A DNA stretch of 64,000 nt from Pseudomonas plecoglossicida NBRC 103162 = DSM 15088. GTDB taxonomy: Bacteria > Pseudomonadota > Gammaproteobacteria > Pseudomonadales > Pseudomonadaceae. Shown here one piece after another: positions 1 through 8,182 of this stretch. The position numbers were made by a program, and so were the translations under genes. The notes below the pieces were generated by a model. The model was given only the letters and a program-made list of their open reading frames with translations. It was not told where the DNA came from and ran no database searches. The stretch is taken from positions 1 through 64,000 of the forward strand of contig NZ_BBIV01000007.1 in assembly GCF_000730665.1 (NCBI RefSeq), in the 5' to 3' direction. Each line of letters starts with the position of its first letter. The stretch's first letter is position 1.

Positions 1-149
1 GCTCGCGATGCGCCGCGCGGGCGGCGCTCGATCTGCGCACCACCGCAATGCTCAAGACAGGCACCCGGTACCTCACCCCACATTCCCCATGGTTGAACAC
101 ACCGCCCCCAACCCGCTAAGGTCGCCGCCTTGATTCACGAGAGGCAACC
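1..149. other. Leading edge, no gene assigned
   Basis: I see no convincing coding region here. One forward frame is open from base 3 to a stop near base 117, so the 3' end of an upstream gene is possible, but the residues match nothing I recognise. The last 20 bases hold a GAGAGG ribosome-binding site for the gene starting at 150. Confidence 0.4.
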
Positions 150-1025
150 ATGGGCTACCTGATTATCGTCGCGCTGATCCAGGCGTTTTCCTTCAGCTTG
201 ATCGGCGAGTACCTGGCAGGGCACGTCGACAGCTACTTCGCCGTGCTCGCACGGGTGCTGCTGGCCGGCCTGGTGTTTCTGCCGCTGACCCGCTGGCGCC
301 AGGTGGAGCCACGCTTCATGCGCTCGATGCTGCTGATCGGCGCGCTGCAGTACGGCATCACCTATGTCTGCCTGTACCTGAGCTTCCGCGTGCTGACGGT
401 GCCGGAAGTGCTGCTGTTCACCATCCTCACGCCCTTGCACGTGACGCTGATCGAGGATGCGCTGAACCGGCGCTTCAACCCCTGGGCGCTGCTGGCCGCC
501 CTGGTAGCGGTCGCAGGCGCCGCAGTGATCCGCTTCGACAGCATCAGTGGCGATTTCTTCATCGGCTTCCTGCTGCTGCAACTGGCCAACTTCACCTATG
601 CCGCCGGCCAGGTGTTGTACCGCCATCTGGTCGCTCGCCATCCCAGCGATTTGCCGCACTACAAGCGTTTCGGCTACTTCTACCTGGGGGCCTTGATTGT
701 CGTGCTGCCGGCCTTCCTGCTGTTCGGCAACGCCCAGCACCTGCCGAGCACCGAGGTGCAGTGGCTGGTGCTGTTGTTCCTCGGCCTGTGCCCGACGGCG
801 CTGGGCCTGTACTGGTGGAACAAGGGCGCCTGCATGGTCTCCGGCGGCACGCTGGCGGTGATGAACAACCTGCATGTGCCGGTAGGCTTGTTGCTCAACC
901 TGATGATCTGGAACCAGCACGAGCCACTGGGGCGCCTGTTCATCGGTGGCGCGATCATCCTGGCATCGGTATGGCTGAGCCGAATCGGCAGCCGCGCTGA
1001 AGCGTCGCTGATTCGCAAGGCCTGA
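150..1025 (+). CDS. EamA/DMT-family carboxylate or amino-acid exporter
   Basis: This is a 291-aa inner-membrane protein with about ten hydrophobic segments arranged as two five-helix EamA halves, the usual drug/metabolite transporter layout. The N-terminus starts directly in a helix (MGYLIIVALIQAFSFSLIGE), and a charged loop lies near residues 50-55. The family exports small organic acids, amino acids or amines; the substrate cannot be read from the sequence. The start is supported by a GAGAGG motif at 139-144. The stop codon lies one base before the next ATG, so it is probably co-transcribed and translationally coupled with the AEC transporter at 1027. Confidence 0.8.
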   Translation: MGYLIIVALIQAFSFSLIGEYLAGHVDSYFAVLARVLLAGLVFLPLTRWRQVEPRFMRSMLLIGALQYGITYVCLYLSFRVLTVPEVLLFTILTPLHVTLIEDALNRRFNPWALLAALVAVAGAAVIRFDSISGDFFIGFLLLQLANFTYAAGQVLYRHLVARHPSDLPHYKRFGYFYLGALIVVLPAFLLFGNAQHLPSTEVQWLVLLFLGLCPTALGLYWWNKGACMVSGGTLAVMNNLHVPVGLLLNLMIWNQHEPLGRLFIGGAIILASVWLSRIGSRAEASLIRKA

Positions 1026-1026
1026 C

Positions 1027-1962
1027 ATGCATACCATTTTCGTCATCGTCGCGCCGATCTTTGCCTTGATCCTCGCCGGTTACCTGTGCCGCAAGAGCAA
1101 CAAGCTCGGCGACAAGGCCGCCGCCGAAATCAACAAGATGGTGGTCTGGCTGTGCCTGCCGGCCTTGCTGTTCAAGGTCACGGCCACTGCGACCTGGAGC
1201 GAGATCTGGCACCCTGGCTTCATCGTGGCGTTCGGTGCGGGGGCGCTGGCGATGTTCGTGGTCACGCTGGCCTGGCGCCTGAAGGGCGGCCACGGTCTGG
1301 TCGCGGCGAGCATTGATGGGCTGAGCGCGGGGTATGCCAATACCGGTTACATCGGCATTCCACTGTGCCTGTTGCTGTTCGGTCAGCCGGGCCTGCAGCC
1401 GGCGCTGATCTCGTCGTTGCTCGTGGTCTGCCTGGTGTTTGCGATTTCATTGACGCTGATCGAGATCGGCCTGCAGGAGGAGCGTCAGATTGGCCGCGCG
1501 ATCCTGGTGGTAGGCAAGGCGCTGGCGAAGAACCCGCTGGTGATCTCGCCGCTGGCAGGGGCGGCCTGGGCCGTGTCCGGGCTGGGGCTGGCGGAGCCGG
1601 TGATGCATTTTCTCGAGATGCTGGCGTTGGCCACCACGCCTTGCGCGCTGGTGTCGCTGGGGGCATTTCTGGCCGAGAAGCGCACAGGCACGCAGGCCAG
1701 CCCGTGGCCGTTGGTGGCATTGAAGCTGGTGGGGCAGCCGGCGTTGACCTGGGTGCTGGCGTTCAAGGTGTTCAGCCTGCCGACGATGTGGGCGGCGTCG
1801 GCGGTGTTGCTGGCGGCGCTGCCGACCGGGACCGGGCCGTTCATGTTGGCGGAGTACTACAACCGCGAGGCCGGGCTGATTTCGCGGACGATCCTGTTGT
1901 CGACCGTGGCCTCCTTGGTGACCTTGACCGGGTTGTTGTACCTGCTGGGGTATGCGGGGTAG
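1027..1962 (+). CDS. AEC-family (auxin efflux carrier-like) transporter
   Basis: This 311-aa protein has about ten membrane segments and the AEC pattern: an N-terminal helix (FVIVAPIFALILAGYLCRK), a middle ANTGYIGIPL motif around residues 105-114, and a C-terminal half rich in glycine and proline. AEC proteins carry small carboxylates such as malate or malonate, or export hydrophobic metabolites. It follows the EamA gene with one base between stop and start, so the two form an operon of unrelated transporter folds. The actual substrate is unknown. Confidence 0.82.
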   Translation: MHTIFVIVAPIFALILAGYLCRKSNKLGDKAAAEINKMVVWLCLPALLFKVTATATWSEIWHPGFIVAFGAGALAMFVVTLAWRLKGGHGLVAASIDGLSAGYANTGYIGIPLCLLLFGQPGLQPALISSLLVVCLVFAISLTLIEIGLQEERQIGRAILVVGKALAKNPLVISPLAGAAWAVSGLGLAEPVMHFLEMLALATTPCALVSLGAFLAEKRTGTQASPWPLVALKLVGQPALTWVLAFKVFSLPTMWAASAVLLAALPTGTGPFMLAEYYNREAGLISRTILLSTVASLVTLTGLLYLLGYAG

Positions 1963-1966
1963 TCGA

Positions 1967-2060
1967 GGGCCCTATCGCCGGCAAGCCCGCTCCTACAGGT
2001 ACACCACATTGTTCGAAACTGGTGGTGTACCTGTAGGAGCTGGCTTGCCGGCGATGGGCC
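1967..2060. repeat. REPIN (inverted REP pair)
   Basis: Two inverted copies of the P. putida-type REP core (ATCGCCGGCAAGCC...CTCCTACAGG) flank a short loop. The inner arms extend the pairing with CAGGTACACCA / TGGTGTACCTG. It sits between the convergent AEC and mechanosensitive-channel genes and could act as a bidirectional 3' stem-loop. Confidence 0.85.
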
Positions 2061-2080
2061 GCAAAGCGGCCCCGGCTGTC

Positions 2081-3367
2081 TCAAGCCTCGCTCAATTCCT
2101 CAAGGCGGCGCGGCACCCGCCCCGCCAACCCCACGCGCATGTCATTGCCACTCGGCTGCTGATACAGGCTCAAGCCAAACTCCGGCAACACCGCCAGCAG
2201 GTAGTCGAAAATATCCCCCTGGATCCGCTCGTAATCCGCCCACACCGTGGTGGTGGTGAAGCAGTAGATCTCCAGCGGCACCCCTTCGGCGGTGGTCTGC
2301 ATCTGCCGGACCATGCAGGTCATGCCCGCATGCACATTGGGATGGTTCTTCAGGTAAGCCAGGGCGAAGGCGCGGAAGGTGCCGATATTGGTCAGCTTGC
2401 GGCGGTTGGCCGCCAGTTCCGGCAGCGGCCCCAGCGCTTCGTTCCAGGCTTGCAGCTCCTGGCGCTTGGTGGCCAGGTAGTCGCCCAGCAGGCGTACCTG
2501 GCCCAGGCGATGTTCCTCTTCCTGGGTCAGGAAACGGATGCCCGCCGCGTCGATGAACAGGCTGCGCTTGATCCGCCGCCCGCCCGACTGCTGCATGCCG
2601 CGGTAGTTGCGAAACGACTCGCTCATCAGACGCCAGGTGGGGATGGAGACGATGGTCTTGTCGAAGTTCTGCACCTTCACTGTGTGCAAGGTGATGTCCA
2701 CCACGTCGCCGTCGGCGCCAACCTGGGGCATCTCGATCCAGTCGCCCACGTGCAGCATGTCGTTGCTGGTCAGCTGCACGCTGGCGACGAACGACAGCAA
2801 CGTGTCCTTGTACACCAACAGCAGCACCGCCGACATCGCGCCCAGGCCCGACAGCAGCAACAGCGGCGAGCGGTCGATGAGGGTGGCGACGATGACGATG
2901 GACGCGAAGATCCACAGCATCATCTTGGCCAGCTGCACGTAGCCCTTGATCGAGCGGGTGCGGGCGTGTTCGGTGCGCGCGTAGATGTCCAGCAGGCCAT
3001 CGAGCAGGCACGACAGCGCCAGGGTCATGGACAGCAGGGTGAAGGCCAGGGCGACATTGCCGAGGAAGTGCTGGGCGGTATCGGACAGCTCAGGCACCAG
3101 TTTCAGGCCGAACTGGATGACCAGCGAGGGCATGGTCTGCGCCAAACGGTGGAAAACCTTGTTGTGACGCAGGTCATCGAACCATTTGAGCGCCGGTTGA
3201 CGGGCCAGCAGGCGAGTGCCGTGGAGGATCAGAAAGCGCGCCAGGCGGCTGACCAGCAAGGAGATCAGCAGCAGCACGGCCAGGCCGATGGCGGCGTGAA
3301 GCATGGGGTGTTGGTCGAGGGTGCCCCACAGGTCGAGGCTGTCACGCCAGATTTTTTGCATATCCAT
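2081..3367 (-). CDS. Mechanosensitive ion channel, MscS family, YbdG-like
   Basis: This 428-aa inner-membrane protein resembles E. coli YbdG (415 aa), the miniconductance channel of the MscS superfamily. The N-terminal 170 residues hold about four to five membrane helices. A pore-lining helix follows near residues 180-205 (LLLLSGLGAMSAVLLLVYKD), then the beta domain (LTSNDMLHVGDWIEMPQ) and a large cytoplasmic C-terminal domain with the YbdG-type insertion. The channel opens under membrane tension during osmotic downshock. It is convergent with the AEC gene, separated by a REPIN, and divergent from the helicase gene. Confidence 0.88.
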   Translation of the reverse strand: MDMQKIWRDSLDLWGTLDQHPMLHAAIGLAVLLLISLLVSRLARFLILHGTRLLARQPALKWFDDLRHNKVFHRLAQTMPSLVIQFGLKLVPELSDTAQHFLGNVALAFTLLSMTLALSCLLDGLLDIYARTEHARTRSIKGYVQLAKMMLWIFASIVIVATLIDRSPLLLLSGLGAMSAVLLLVYKDTLLSFVASVQLTSNDMLHVGDWIEMPQVGADGDVVDITLHTVKVQNFDKTIVSIPTWRLMSESFRNYRGMQQSGGRRIKRSLFIDAAGIRFLTQEEEHRLGQVRLLGDYLATKRQELQAWNEALGPLPELAANRRKLTNIGTFRAFALAYLKNHPNVHAGMTCMVRQMQTTAEGVPLEIYCFTTTTVWADYERIQGDIFDYLLAVLPEFGLSLYQQPSGNDMRVGLAGRVPRRLEELSEA

Positions 3368-3512
3368 AAGCTTGAAAACAGTCTTTTCTTACGAAACGAA
3401 GGGGTATTAGAGCGCGGATGGTGACAAAGTTGCCAAAAGAAATTCGGCTCTTGCGGCAGAAAACGTTACCCTATGCAACTGAATTTCCCCGCACTTGCCT
3501 GAGGTTACCTCC

Positions 3513-4835
3513 GTGTTCTCCCAATTCGCCCTGCATGAACGCCTGCTTAAAGCCGTGGCCGAGCTTAAATTTGTCGAGCCAACCCCGGTGCAGGCCGCGG
3601 CCATCCCCTTGGCCCTGCAAGGGCGTGACCTGCGTGTGACGGCCCAGACTGGCAGCGGCAAGACCGCGGCGTTCGTCCTGCCGCTGCTCAACCGCCTGGT
3701 CGACCTGAAAGGCGGGCGCGTCGAGATCCGCTCGCTGATCCTGCTGCCGACCCGCGAATTGGCCCAGCAGACCCTCAAGCAAGTGCAGCTGTTCTCGCAG
3801 TTCACCTACATCAAGGCGGGCCTGGTCACCGGCGGTGAGGACTTCAAGGAGCAGGCCGCCATGCTGCGCAAGGTGCCGGACGTGCTGATCGGCACACCGG
3901 GCCGCCTGCTTGAGCAGCTCAACGCCGGCAACCTCGACCTGTCCCACGTGCAGGTGCTGATCCTCGACGAAGCCGACCGCATGCTCGACATGGGCTTCGC
4001 CGAAGACATGGAGCGCCTGTGCAAGGAGTGCGAGAACCGCGAGCAGACCCTGCTGTTCTCCGCCACCACCGGTGGTGCGGCCCTGCGCGACATCATCGGC
4101 AAGGTACTGAAAGACCCTGAGCACCTGATGCTCAACAGCGTCTCGCAGCTCGCCGAAGGCACTCGCCAGCAGATCATCACCGCCGACCACGACCAGCATA
4201 AAGAAGCCATCGTGCAGTGGCTGCTGGCCAACGAAACCTTCGACAAGGCGATCATCTTCACCAACACCCGCGCGCTGGCCGACCGCATCTACGGTCATCT
4301 GGTGGCCAAGGACGTGAAGGCCTTCGTGCTGCACGGCGAGAAGGACCAGAAGGACCGCAAGCTGGCCATCGAGCGCTTCAAGCAGGGCAGCTCCAAGGTG
4401 CTGGTGGCAACCGACGTCGCCGCTCGCGGCCTGGATATCGACGGCCTGGACCTGGTGATCAACTTCGACATGCCACGCAGCGGTGACGAGTACGTGCACC
4501 GCGTTGGCCGTACTGGCCGTGCGGGCGGTGAAGGCCTGGCCATCTCGCTGATCACCCACAACGACTGGAACCTGATGTCCAGCATCGAACGCTACCTCAA
4601 GCAGCAGTTCGAGCGCCGGGTGATCAAGGAAGTCAAAGGCACCTACAACGGGCCGAAGAAGGTCAAGGCGTCGGGCAAGGCTGCCGGCACCAAGAAGAAA
4701 AAGGTCGAGAAGAAGGGCGGTGACAAGAAGAGCACCGCCAAGCGCAAACCGACCGCCAAGCCGAAGGCCAATGCACCCCTGGCCAGCTCCGACGGTCTTG
4801 CGCCGCTGAAGAAGCGCAAGCCAGCAGCCGAGTAA
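3513..4835 (+). CDS. DEAD-box ATP-dependent RNA helicase, SrmB-like
   Basis: This 440-aa protein has the full DEAD-box helicase core: Q motif region (PTPVQAAAIP), motif I (AQTGSGKT), PTRELA, TPGR, DEAD (LDEADRMLDMGF), SAT, then the second RecA domain with RGLDIDG and HRVGRTGRAG. The last 70 residues are lysine-rich and likely bind RNA. Length and motif wording match SrmB-type helicases used in 50S ribosome assembly. I chose the GTG at 3513 (MFSQFALHERLL) because GAGG at 3501-3504 lies eight bases upstream; an in-frame TTG at 3495 has no such site. Confidence 0.92.
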   Translation: MFSQFALHERLLKAVAELKFVEPTPVQAAAIPLALQGRDLRVTAQTGSGKTAAFVLPLLNRLVDLKGGRVEIRSLILLPTRELAQQTLKQVQLFSQFTYIKAGLVTGGEDFKEQAAMLRKVPDVLIGTPGRLLEQLNAGNLDLSHVQVLILDEADRMLDMGFAEDMERLCKECENREQTLLFSATTGGAALRDIIGKVLKDPEHLMLNSVSQLAEGTRQQIITADHDQHKEAIVQWLLANETFDKAIIFTNTRALADRIYGHLVAKDVKAFVLHGEKDQKDRKLAIERFKQGSSKVLVATDVAARGLDIDGLDLVINFDMPRSGDEYVHRVGRTGRAGGEGLAISLITHNDWNLMSSIERYLKQQFERRVIKEVKGTYNGPKKVKASGKAAGTKKKKVEKKGGDKKSTAKRKPTAKPKANAPLASSDGLAPLKKRKPAAE

Positions 4836-4844
4836 TCAGCTGCC

Positions 4845-4912
4845 AGGGCCAATCGCCGGCAAGCCGGCTCCTACAAGTACCCTGTGGGAGCCGGCTTGCC
4901 GGCGATAGGGCC
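4845..4912. repeat. REPIN (inverted REP pair)
   Basis: Two inverted REP cores (ATCGCCGGCAAGCCGGCTCC and its complement) sit around a short loop between the helicase gene and the convergent small exported protein. It probably serves as a shared 3' stem-loop. Confidence 0.85.
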
Positions 4913-4917
4913 CCTGC

Positions 4918-5190
4918 TCAGTCAGCCTTTTTCTCGGCTGTCTTCAATTCCTTGATCCGCTTGTCGATCAGCTGACACTTGTCGGGCAAGTCCTTGCTCG
5001 CCGTCCCCAGCTCCATCCCCTGGAACTCATCATTGATCTCCTTGGCTTTCTGCGGGTTCTGCTCGGTCAACTGGCTGACCAGCCCGGCCAGCTCTTCACG
5101 TTTCTGGGTGGCCTCTTCCGGCGTGCAGGCCCAGGCGGGCAGGGCACTGAACAAGGCAATGGCACAGGCGATGGGCAGTAGCGGTTTCAT
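4918..5190 (-). CDS. Small exported protein, unknown function
   Basis: This 90-aa protein begins with a typical signal peptide (MKPLLPIACAIALFSALPAWA, cleavage expected after AWA). The mature part is charged and helical and has two cysteines (ACTPEEATQ near the new N-terminus and DKCQLIDKR near residue 73) that could form a disulfide. I placed the start at 5190 because a GGAGGT lies eight bases upstream; the longer reading frame to 5250 has neither site nor signal peptide. It is likely a periplasmic protein of a small Pseudomonas family. I do not recognise a function. Confidence 0.7.
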   Translation of the reverse strand: MKPLLPIACAIALFSALPAWACTPEEATQKREELAGLVSQLTEQNPQKAKEINDEFQGMELGTASKDLPDKCQLIDKRIKELKTAEKKAD

Positions 5191-5378
5191 CCTTGGTACC
5201 TCCGGCAGTGGGTATGCCTGGTGGAGAGGCTTGGAGTCCATCAAGTTCAATAGTGGCGACCGCTGGTGATTGGCCTCCAGCTTGATTACTGCGTTGTTGT
5301 GATTTTCTCGGAACGCTCGCGATTACTGTCAGGTCCCAAACTGTGTACCCCATCTGTCCACAGCGAGAGGCCTTCGCC

Positions 5379-5774
5379 ATGAGCATCACCTACGACTGGG
5401 ACCTGATCGAGCGCTTGCTGCACGAGGTGCAGAACGGTGCCGGACACAACTTCACGCCTCGCCCGTATGCCGAGCAGCACGCAGCAGCGCTGGCGGCCAA
5501 GGGGCAGCCGGTCGGTGACATCGACCACCTGAAAACCCGCGCCTGCGAGTACGAGAAGCTGCTGTTCGAGCGCGGCTTCATCGACAGTCGGCCGCCGGAG
5601 GATGGCGGCAATGGCGAGAATTTCGTGCTCACCGAGCGCGGTTCGCGGTTGCTGAGCCTGATCGACAGCAGCATTCCTGGCTTCGAGCACCCGCGGCAAG
5701 TATTGGACGAACAGGAAGATGGCCTGGATGAAGCCACCTTCGACCGGGTGTCGGCCAAGGCCCAGATCGCTTGA
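5379..5774 (+). CDS. DUF2513-like small protein
   Basis: This is a 131-aa acidic, soluble protein. The opening (YDWDLIERLLHEVQNG) and the later pattern of a histidine-leucine helix followed by a glycine-rich turn and FVLTERGSRLLSLI look like the DUF2513 family, whose members have a winged-helix-like fold and are often phage or regulatory proteins. The family call is by eye. The start ATG at 5379 has GAGAGG at 5365-5370. The gene stands alone between a convergent-side small secreted gene and a downstream exporter. Confidence 0.6.
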   Translation: MSITYDWDLIERLLHEVQNGAGHNFTPRPYAEQHAAALAAKGQPVGDIDHLKTRACEYEKLLFERGFIDSRPPEDGGNGENFVLTERGSRLLSLIDSSIPGFEHPRQVLDEQEDGLDEATFDRVSAKAQIA

Positions 5775-5809
5775 GGTCGTTTTGAGACTGGCAAGGGGAG
5801 GGCGGGAAA

Positions 5810-5822
5810 ACCGATAATCGGT
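5810..5822. promoter_or_regulatory. 13-bp palindrome upstream of exporter
   Basis: The sequence ACCGATAATCGGT is a perfect dyad with a one-base centre, 58 bases before the exporter ATG at 5881. It has the size of an operator, but I cannot assign a regulator. Confidence 0.35.
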
Positions 5823-5880
5823 CTTTCCTGAAGACTGCCGAGCCTTTGCCCATGCCATCGAACACCCTGGAGGGCCGTCC

Positions 5881-6807
5881 ATGAGTGCGGCCCGCAAGAA
5901 TCCTGACGCCTTTGCTTTCCAGGTGATGCTGGGCCTGTGCCTGCTCTGGGGCTGCCAGCAGGTATTGATCAAGACCGCTGCAGTCGATATCGCACCCGTG
6001 ATGCAGGCCGCCTTGCGTAACGGCCTCGCCGCAGTGCTGGTCGGGCTGATGCTCTGCTGGCGCGGTGGCTGGGGGCAGGTGGGCAGCACGTGGCGCGCCG
6101 GGCTGCTGGCGGGCGCATTGTTCGGGCTGGAGTTTCTGTTCATCGCCGAAGGACTGAAGCTGACGTCGGCCGCGCACATGTCGGTGTTCCTCTACACCGC
6201 GCCGGTGTTCACGGCGCTCGGCCTGCACTTCATGTTGCCCAGCGAGCGCCTGCGCTGGCTGCAGTGGATGGGGATCCTGCTGGCCTTCGCCGGCATTGCC
6301 ACCGCCTTCGCCGGGGGCGTGTCGTTCGCGCAGATGGACAGTCGCATGCTGCTCGGTGATGCCCTGGGGGTGCTGGCCGGCCTGGCCTGGGGTGCGACCA
6401 CCGTGGTGGTGCGTGGGTCGAGGCTGTCGGAGGCGCCGGTGACCCTCACGTTGTTCTACCAGTTGGCGGTGGGCTTTGCCGGACTGTTGCTGATCGCCTT
6501 GCTCAGCGGGCAGATCGGCAAGGTGGCGATGACGCCGTTGGCGGTGGGCAGCGTGCTGTTCCAGGGGATCATGGTGTCGTTCGTCAGTTACCTGACCTGG
6601 TTCTGGTTGTTGCGCAAGTACCTGGCCTCGAACCTGGCGGTGTTTTCGTTCATCACGCCGTTGTTCGGGGTGACGTTCGGTGTGTTGCTGCTGGATGAGC
6701 CGCTGAGTGTGAATTTTGTGCTCGGGGCGGTGATGGTGCTGCTCGGGGTGATTCTGGTGAGTGCAGAGCCTTGGGTGAGGCAGCAATTGCGCCGGTTTGT
6801 GGGGTAA
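5881..6807 (+). CDS. EamA/DMT-family transporter
   Basis: This 308-aa inner-membrane protein has two EamA domains, each with five predicted helices (first around residues 12-150, second around 160-295). Diagnostic pieces are the early LCLLWGCQQVLIKTA helix, LKLTSAAHMSVFLYTAPVFTALGLHF at the end of the first repeat (read in parts) and the PLFGVTFGVLLLDEP ending typical of the second. It is an uncharacterised exporter of small metabolites. A GGAGGG motif lies about a dozen bases upstream of the ATG. A REPIN follows directly. Confidence 0.82.
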   Translation: MSAARKNPDAFAFQVMLGLCLLWGCQQVLIKTAAVDIAPVMQAALRNGLAAVLVGLMLCWRGGWGQVGSTWRAGLLAGALFGLEFLFIAEGLKLTSAAHMSVFLYTAPVFTALGLHFMLPSERLRWLQWMGILLAFAGIATAFAGGVSFAQMDSRMLLGDALGVLAGLAWGATTVVVRGSRLSEAPVTLTLFYQLAVGFAGLLLIALLSGQIGKVAMTPLAVGSVLFQGIMVSFVSYLTWFWLLRKYLASNLAVFSFITPLFGVTFGVLLLDEPLSVNFVLGAVMVLLGVILVSAEPWVRQQLRRFVG

Positions 6808-6820
6808 AGGTCGTCAGTGC

Positions 6821-6897
6821 TGGCCCTATCGCCGGCAAGCCAGCTCCCACAGGTTCACCGGGGTCCCTGTGGGAGCCGGCTTGCCGGCGATAGGGCC
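6821..6897. repeat. REPIN (inverted REP pair)
   Basis: Two inverted REP cores, GGCCCTATCGCCGGCAAGCC and its complement, bracket a short loop between two convergent transporter genes. Confidence 0.85.
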
Positions 6898-6917
6898 GGT
6901 CCTGCTACCTCGTACCA

Positions 6918-8075
6918 TCAAGCTACCCGACTGGCCAGGCAGGCCCGAGGGCTGCGTGCCCCAGCAAGCACCTGCACCCCCGCCAGCCCCAACCCGCTGG
7001 CAGCCAAAACCAGCGCCGGCTGCAAGCTCCCGCTGAAATGGTTGCTCAAGGCGGCCAGCAGCGGCCCACTCAACTGCCCCAAGGCAAAACAGGCCGTCAG
7101 CAGCCCGGCATTGCGCTGCGTCGAGTGCGGCGCAAGCTCCCGCGAGCGCTGCACCACCAGCTGCATGCAAGCGAGGAAAGGCGTGCCGCAGAGCACTACC
7201 CCCAGTGCCAGCCCAAGGCCACCGCCCATCAGGCAGGCAAGCACGCCAAGGCCCTGCAGCCACAGGGTTGCGGCGAGCCAGTCTGAGGTCCGTCCTCCAC
7301 GCCGGGCGCCGACCAGCACCACGCCCAGTGCCGCCGCTACACCGAATGCTGGCCAGAACAGGTCGGCCTTCCAGTTGCCATGAAACTGCTGATTGGCCAT
7401 CTGCGACAGGAACGTGGCCGGCAAGATGTAGCCCACGCCATACAGCGCATACACAAGGGCAAGGCGGCCAATGCCCGAGCTGCGCGTCGAGCCTTGTTTC
7501 ACGCTCGGGGCAGGCTCGATGGCGCGCGGCAACCATGGGCGCACCGCCAGCAACATGACCAGCGCGGCCGCCGCATATACCAGCCAAAGCGCTGCCGAAT
7601 CCAGCCCGAGCAGATGCGCAGCCAGTGCCAGCAGGCCGGTCAGGGCAATGCCCAGGCCCGGCCCTGCGAACACCAGAGCACCCAGGCGCTGATGGCCATT
7701 GGCATTGGCCACCTGCTGGCTGAGGCTGGTGATCATCACCAGCACCCAGGCACTGGCCACGCCGGTGCCAAAGCGCAGCAGCAGGTGCGGCCAGAATCCG
7801 TCGGCAAGCCACGAGGCCAGGGTCAGCAGAACACACAACCACAGGCCTCCATGCAGACGCAGCCTGACCTGGTTCGGCCTGCGGGCGAACATGGCGTCAG
7901 CCGCGCCAATGAAGTAGCCCAGGTAATTGGCAGCCGCCACTAGGCCGGCCGCGGTCAGGTCGAACTGGCCTTCGGCAATCAGTTGCGGCAGTTGCGGAGT
8001 GAGCGCGAAGCGGCCGATACCCATGGCCATCATCAAGGCCACGGCACTGGCCAGCAGTTGTACGAGCGGCGACAT
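6918..8075 (-). CDS. MFS transporter, YbfB/YjiJ-type
   Basis: This 385-aa protein has about twelve hydrophobic helices in the arrangement of the YbfB (MFS_4) subfamily. The first helix carries the family-like MAMGIGRFALTPQLPQ, and a NYLGYFIGA segment follows in helix two. The two halves are split by a soluble loop near residues 190-205. Substrates of this subfamily are unknown. The gene is divergent from a LysR-type regulator; the 107-bp gap between them contains a perfect dyad that looks like the regulator's operator, so the LysR protein probably controls this transporter. Confidence 0.83.
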   Translation of the reverse strand: MSPLVQLLASAVALMMAMGIGRFALTPQLPQLIAEGQFDLTAAGLVAAANYLGYFIGAADAMFARRPNQVRLRLHGGLWLCVLLTLASWLADGFWPHLLLRFGTGVASAWVLVMITSLSQQVANANGHQRLGALVFAGPGLGIALTGLLALAAHLLGLDSAALWLVYAAAALVMLLAVRPWLPRAIEPAPSVKQGSTRSSGIGRLALVYALYGVGYILPATFLSQMANQQFHGNWKADLFWPAFGVAAALGVVLVGARRGGRTSDWLAATLWLQGLGVLACLMGGGLGLALGVVLCGTPFLACMQLVVQRSRELAPHSTQRNAGLLTACFALGQLSGPLLAALSNHFSGSLQPALVLAASGLGLAGVQVLAGARSPRACLASRVA

Positions 8076-8131
8076 GGAAACACTCCTGCGCGAACGTTGA
8101 TCGATGGATGGCAGGTTAGGGCGGATTGACT

Positions 8132-8146
8132 TTCAATAAAATTGAA
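8132..8146. promoter_or_regulatory. LysR-type operator palindrome
   Basis: TTCAATAAAATTGAA is a perfect 15-bp dyad of the T-N11-A class used by LysR regulators. It lies 37 bases before the regulator start at 8183 and 57 bases from the divergent MFS start. Confidence 0.6.
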
Positions 8147-8182
8147 TAATGATGATCACGTTATTCTGTTTTGGAGAACATC

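Noticed and set aside
1952..3424. A 490-codon frame opposite the mechanosensitive channel
   Set aside because: Same reason: a shadow of a recognisable MscS protein, beginning inside a REPIN.
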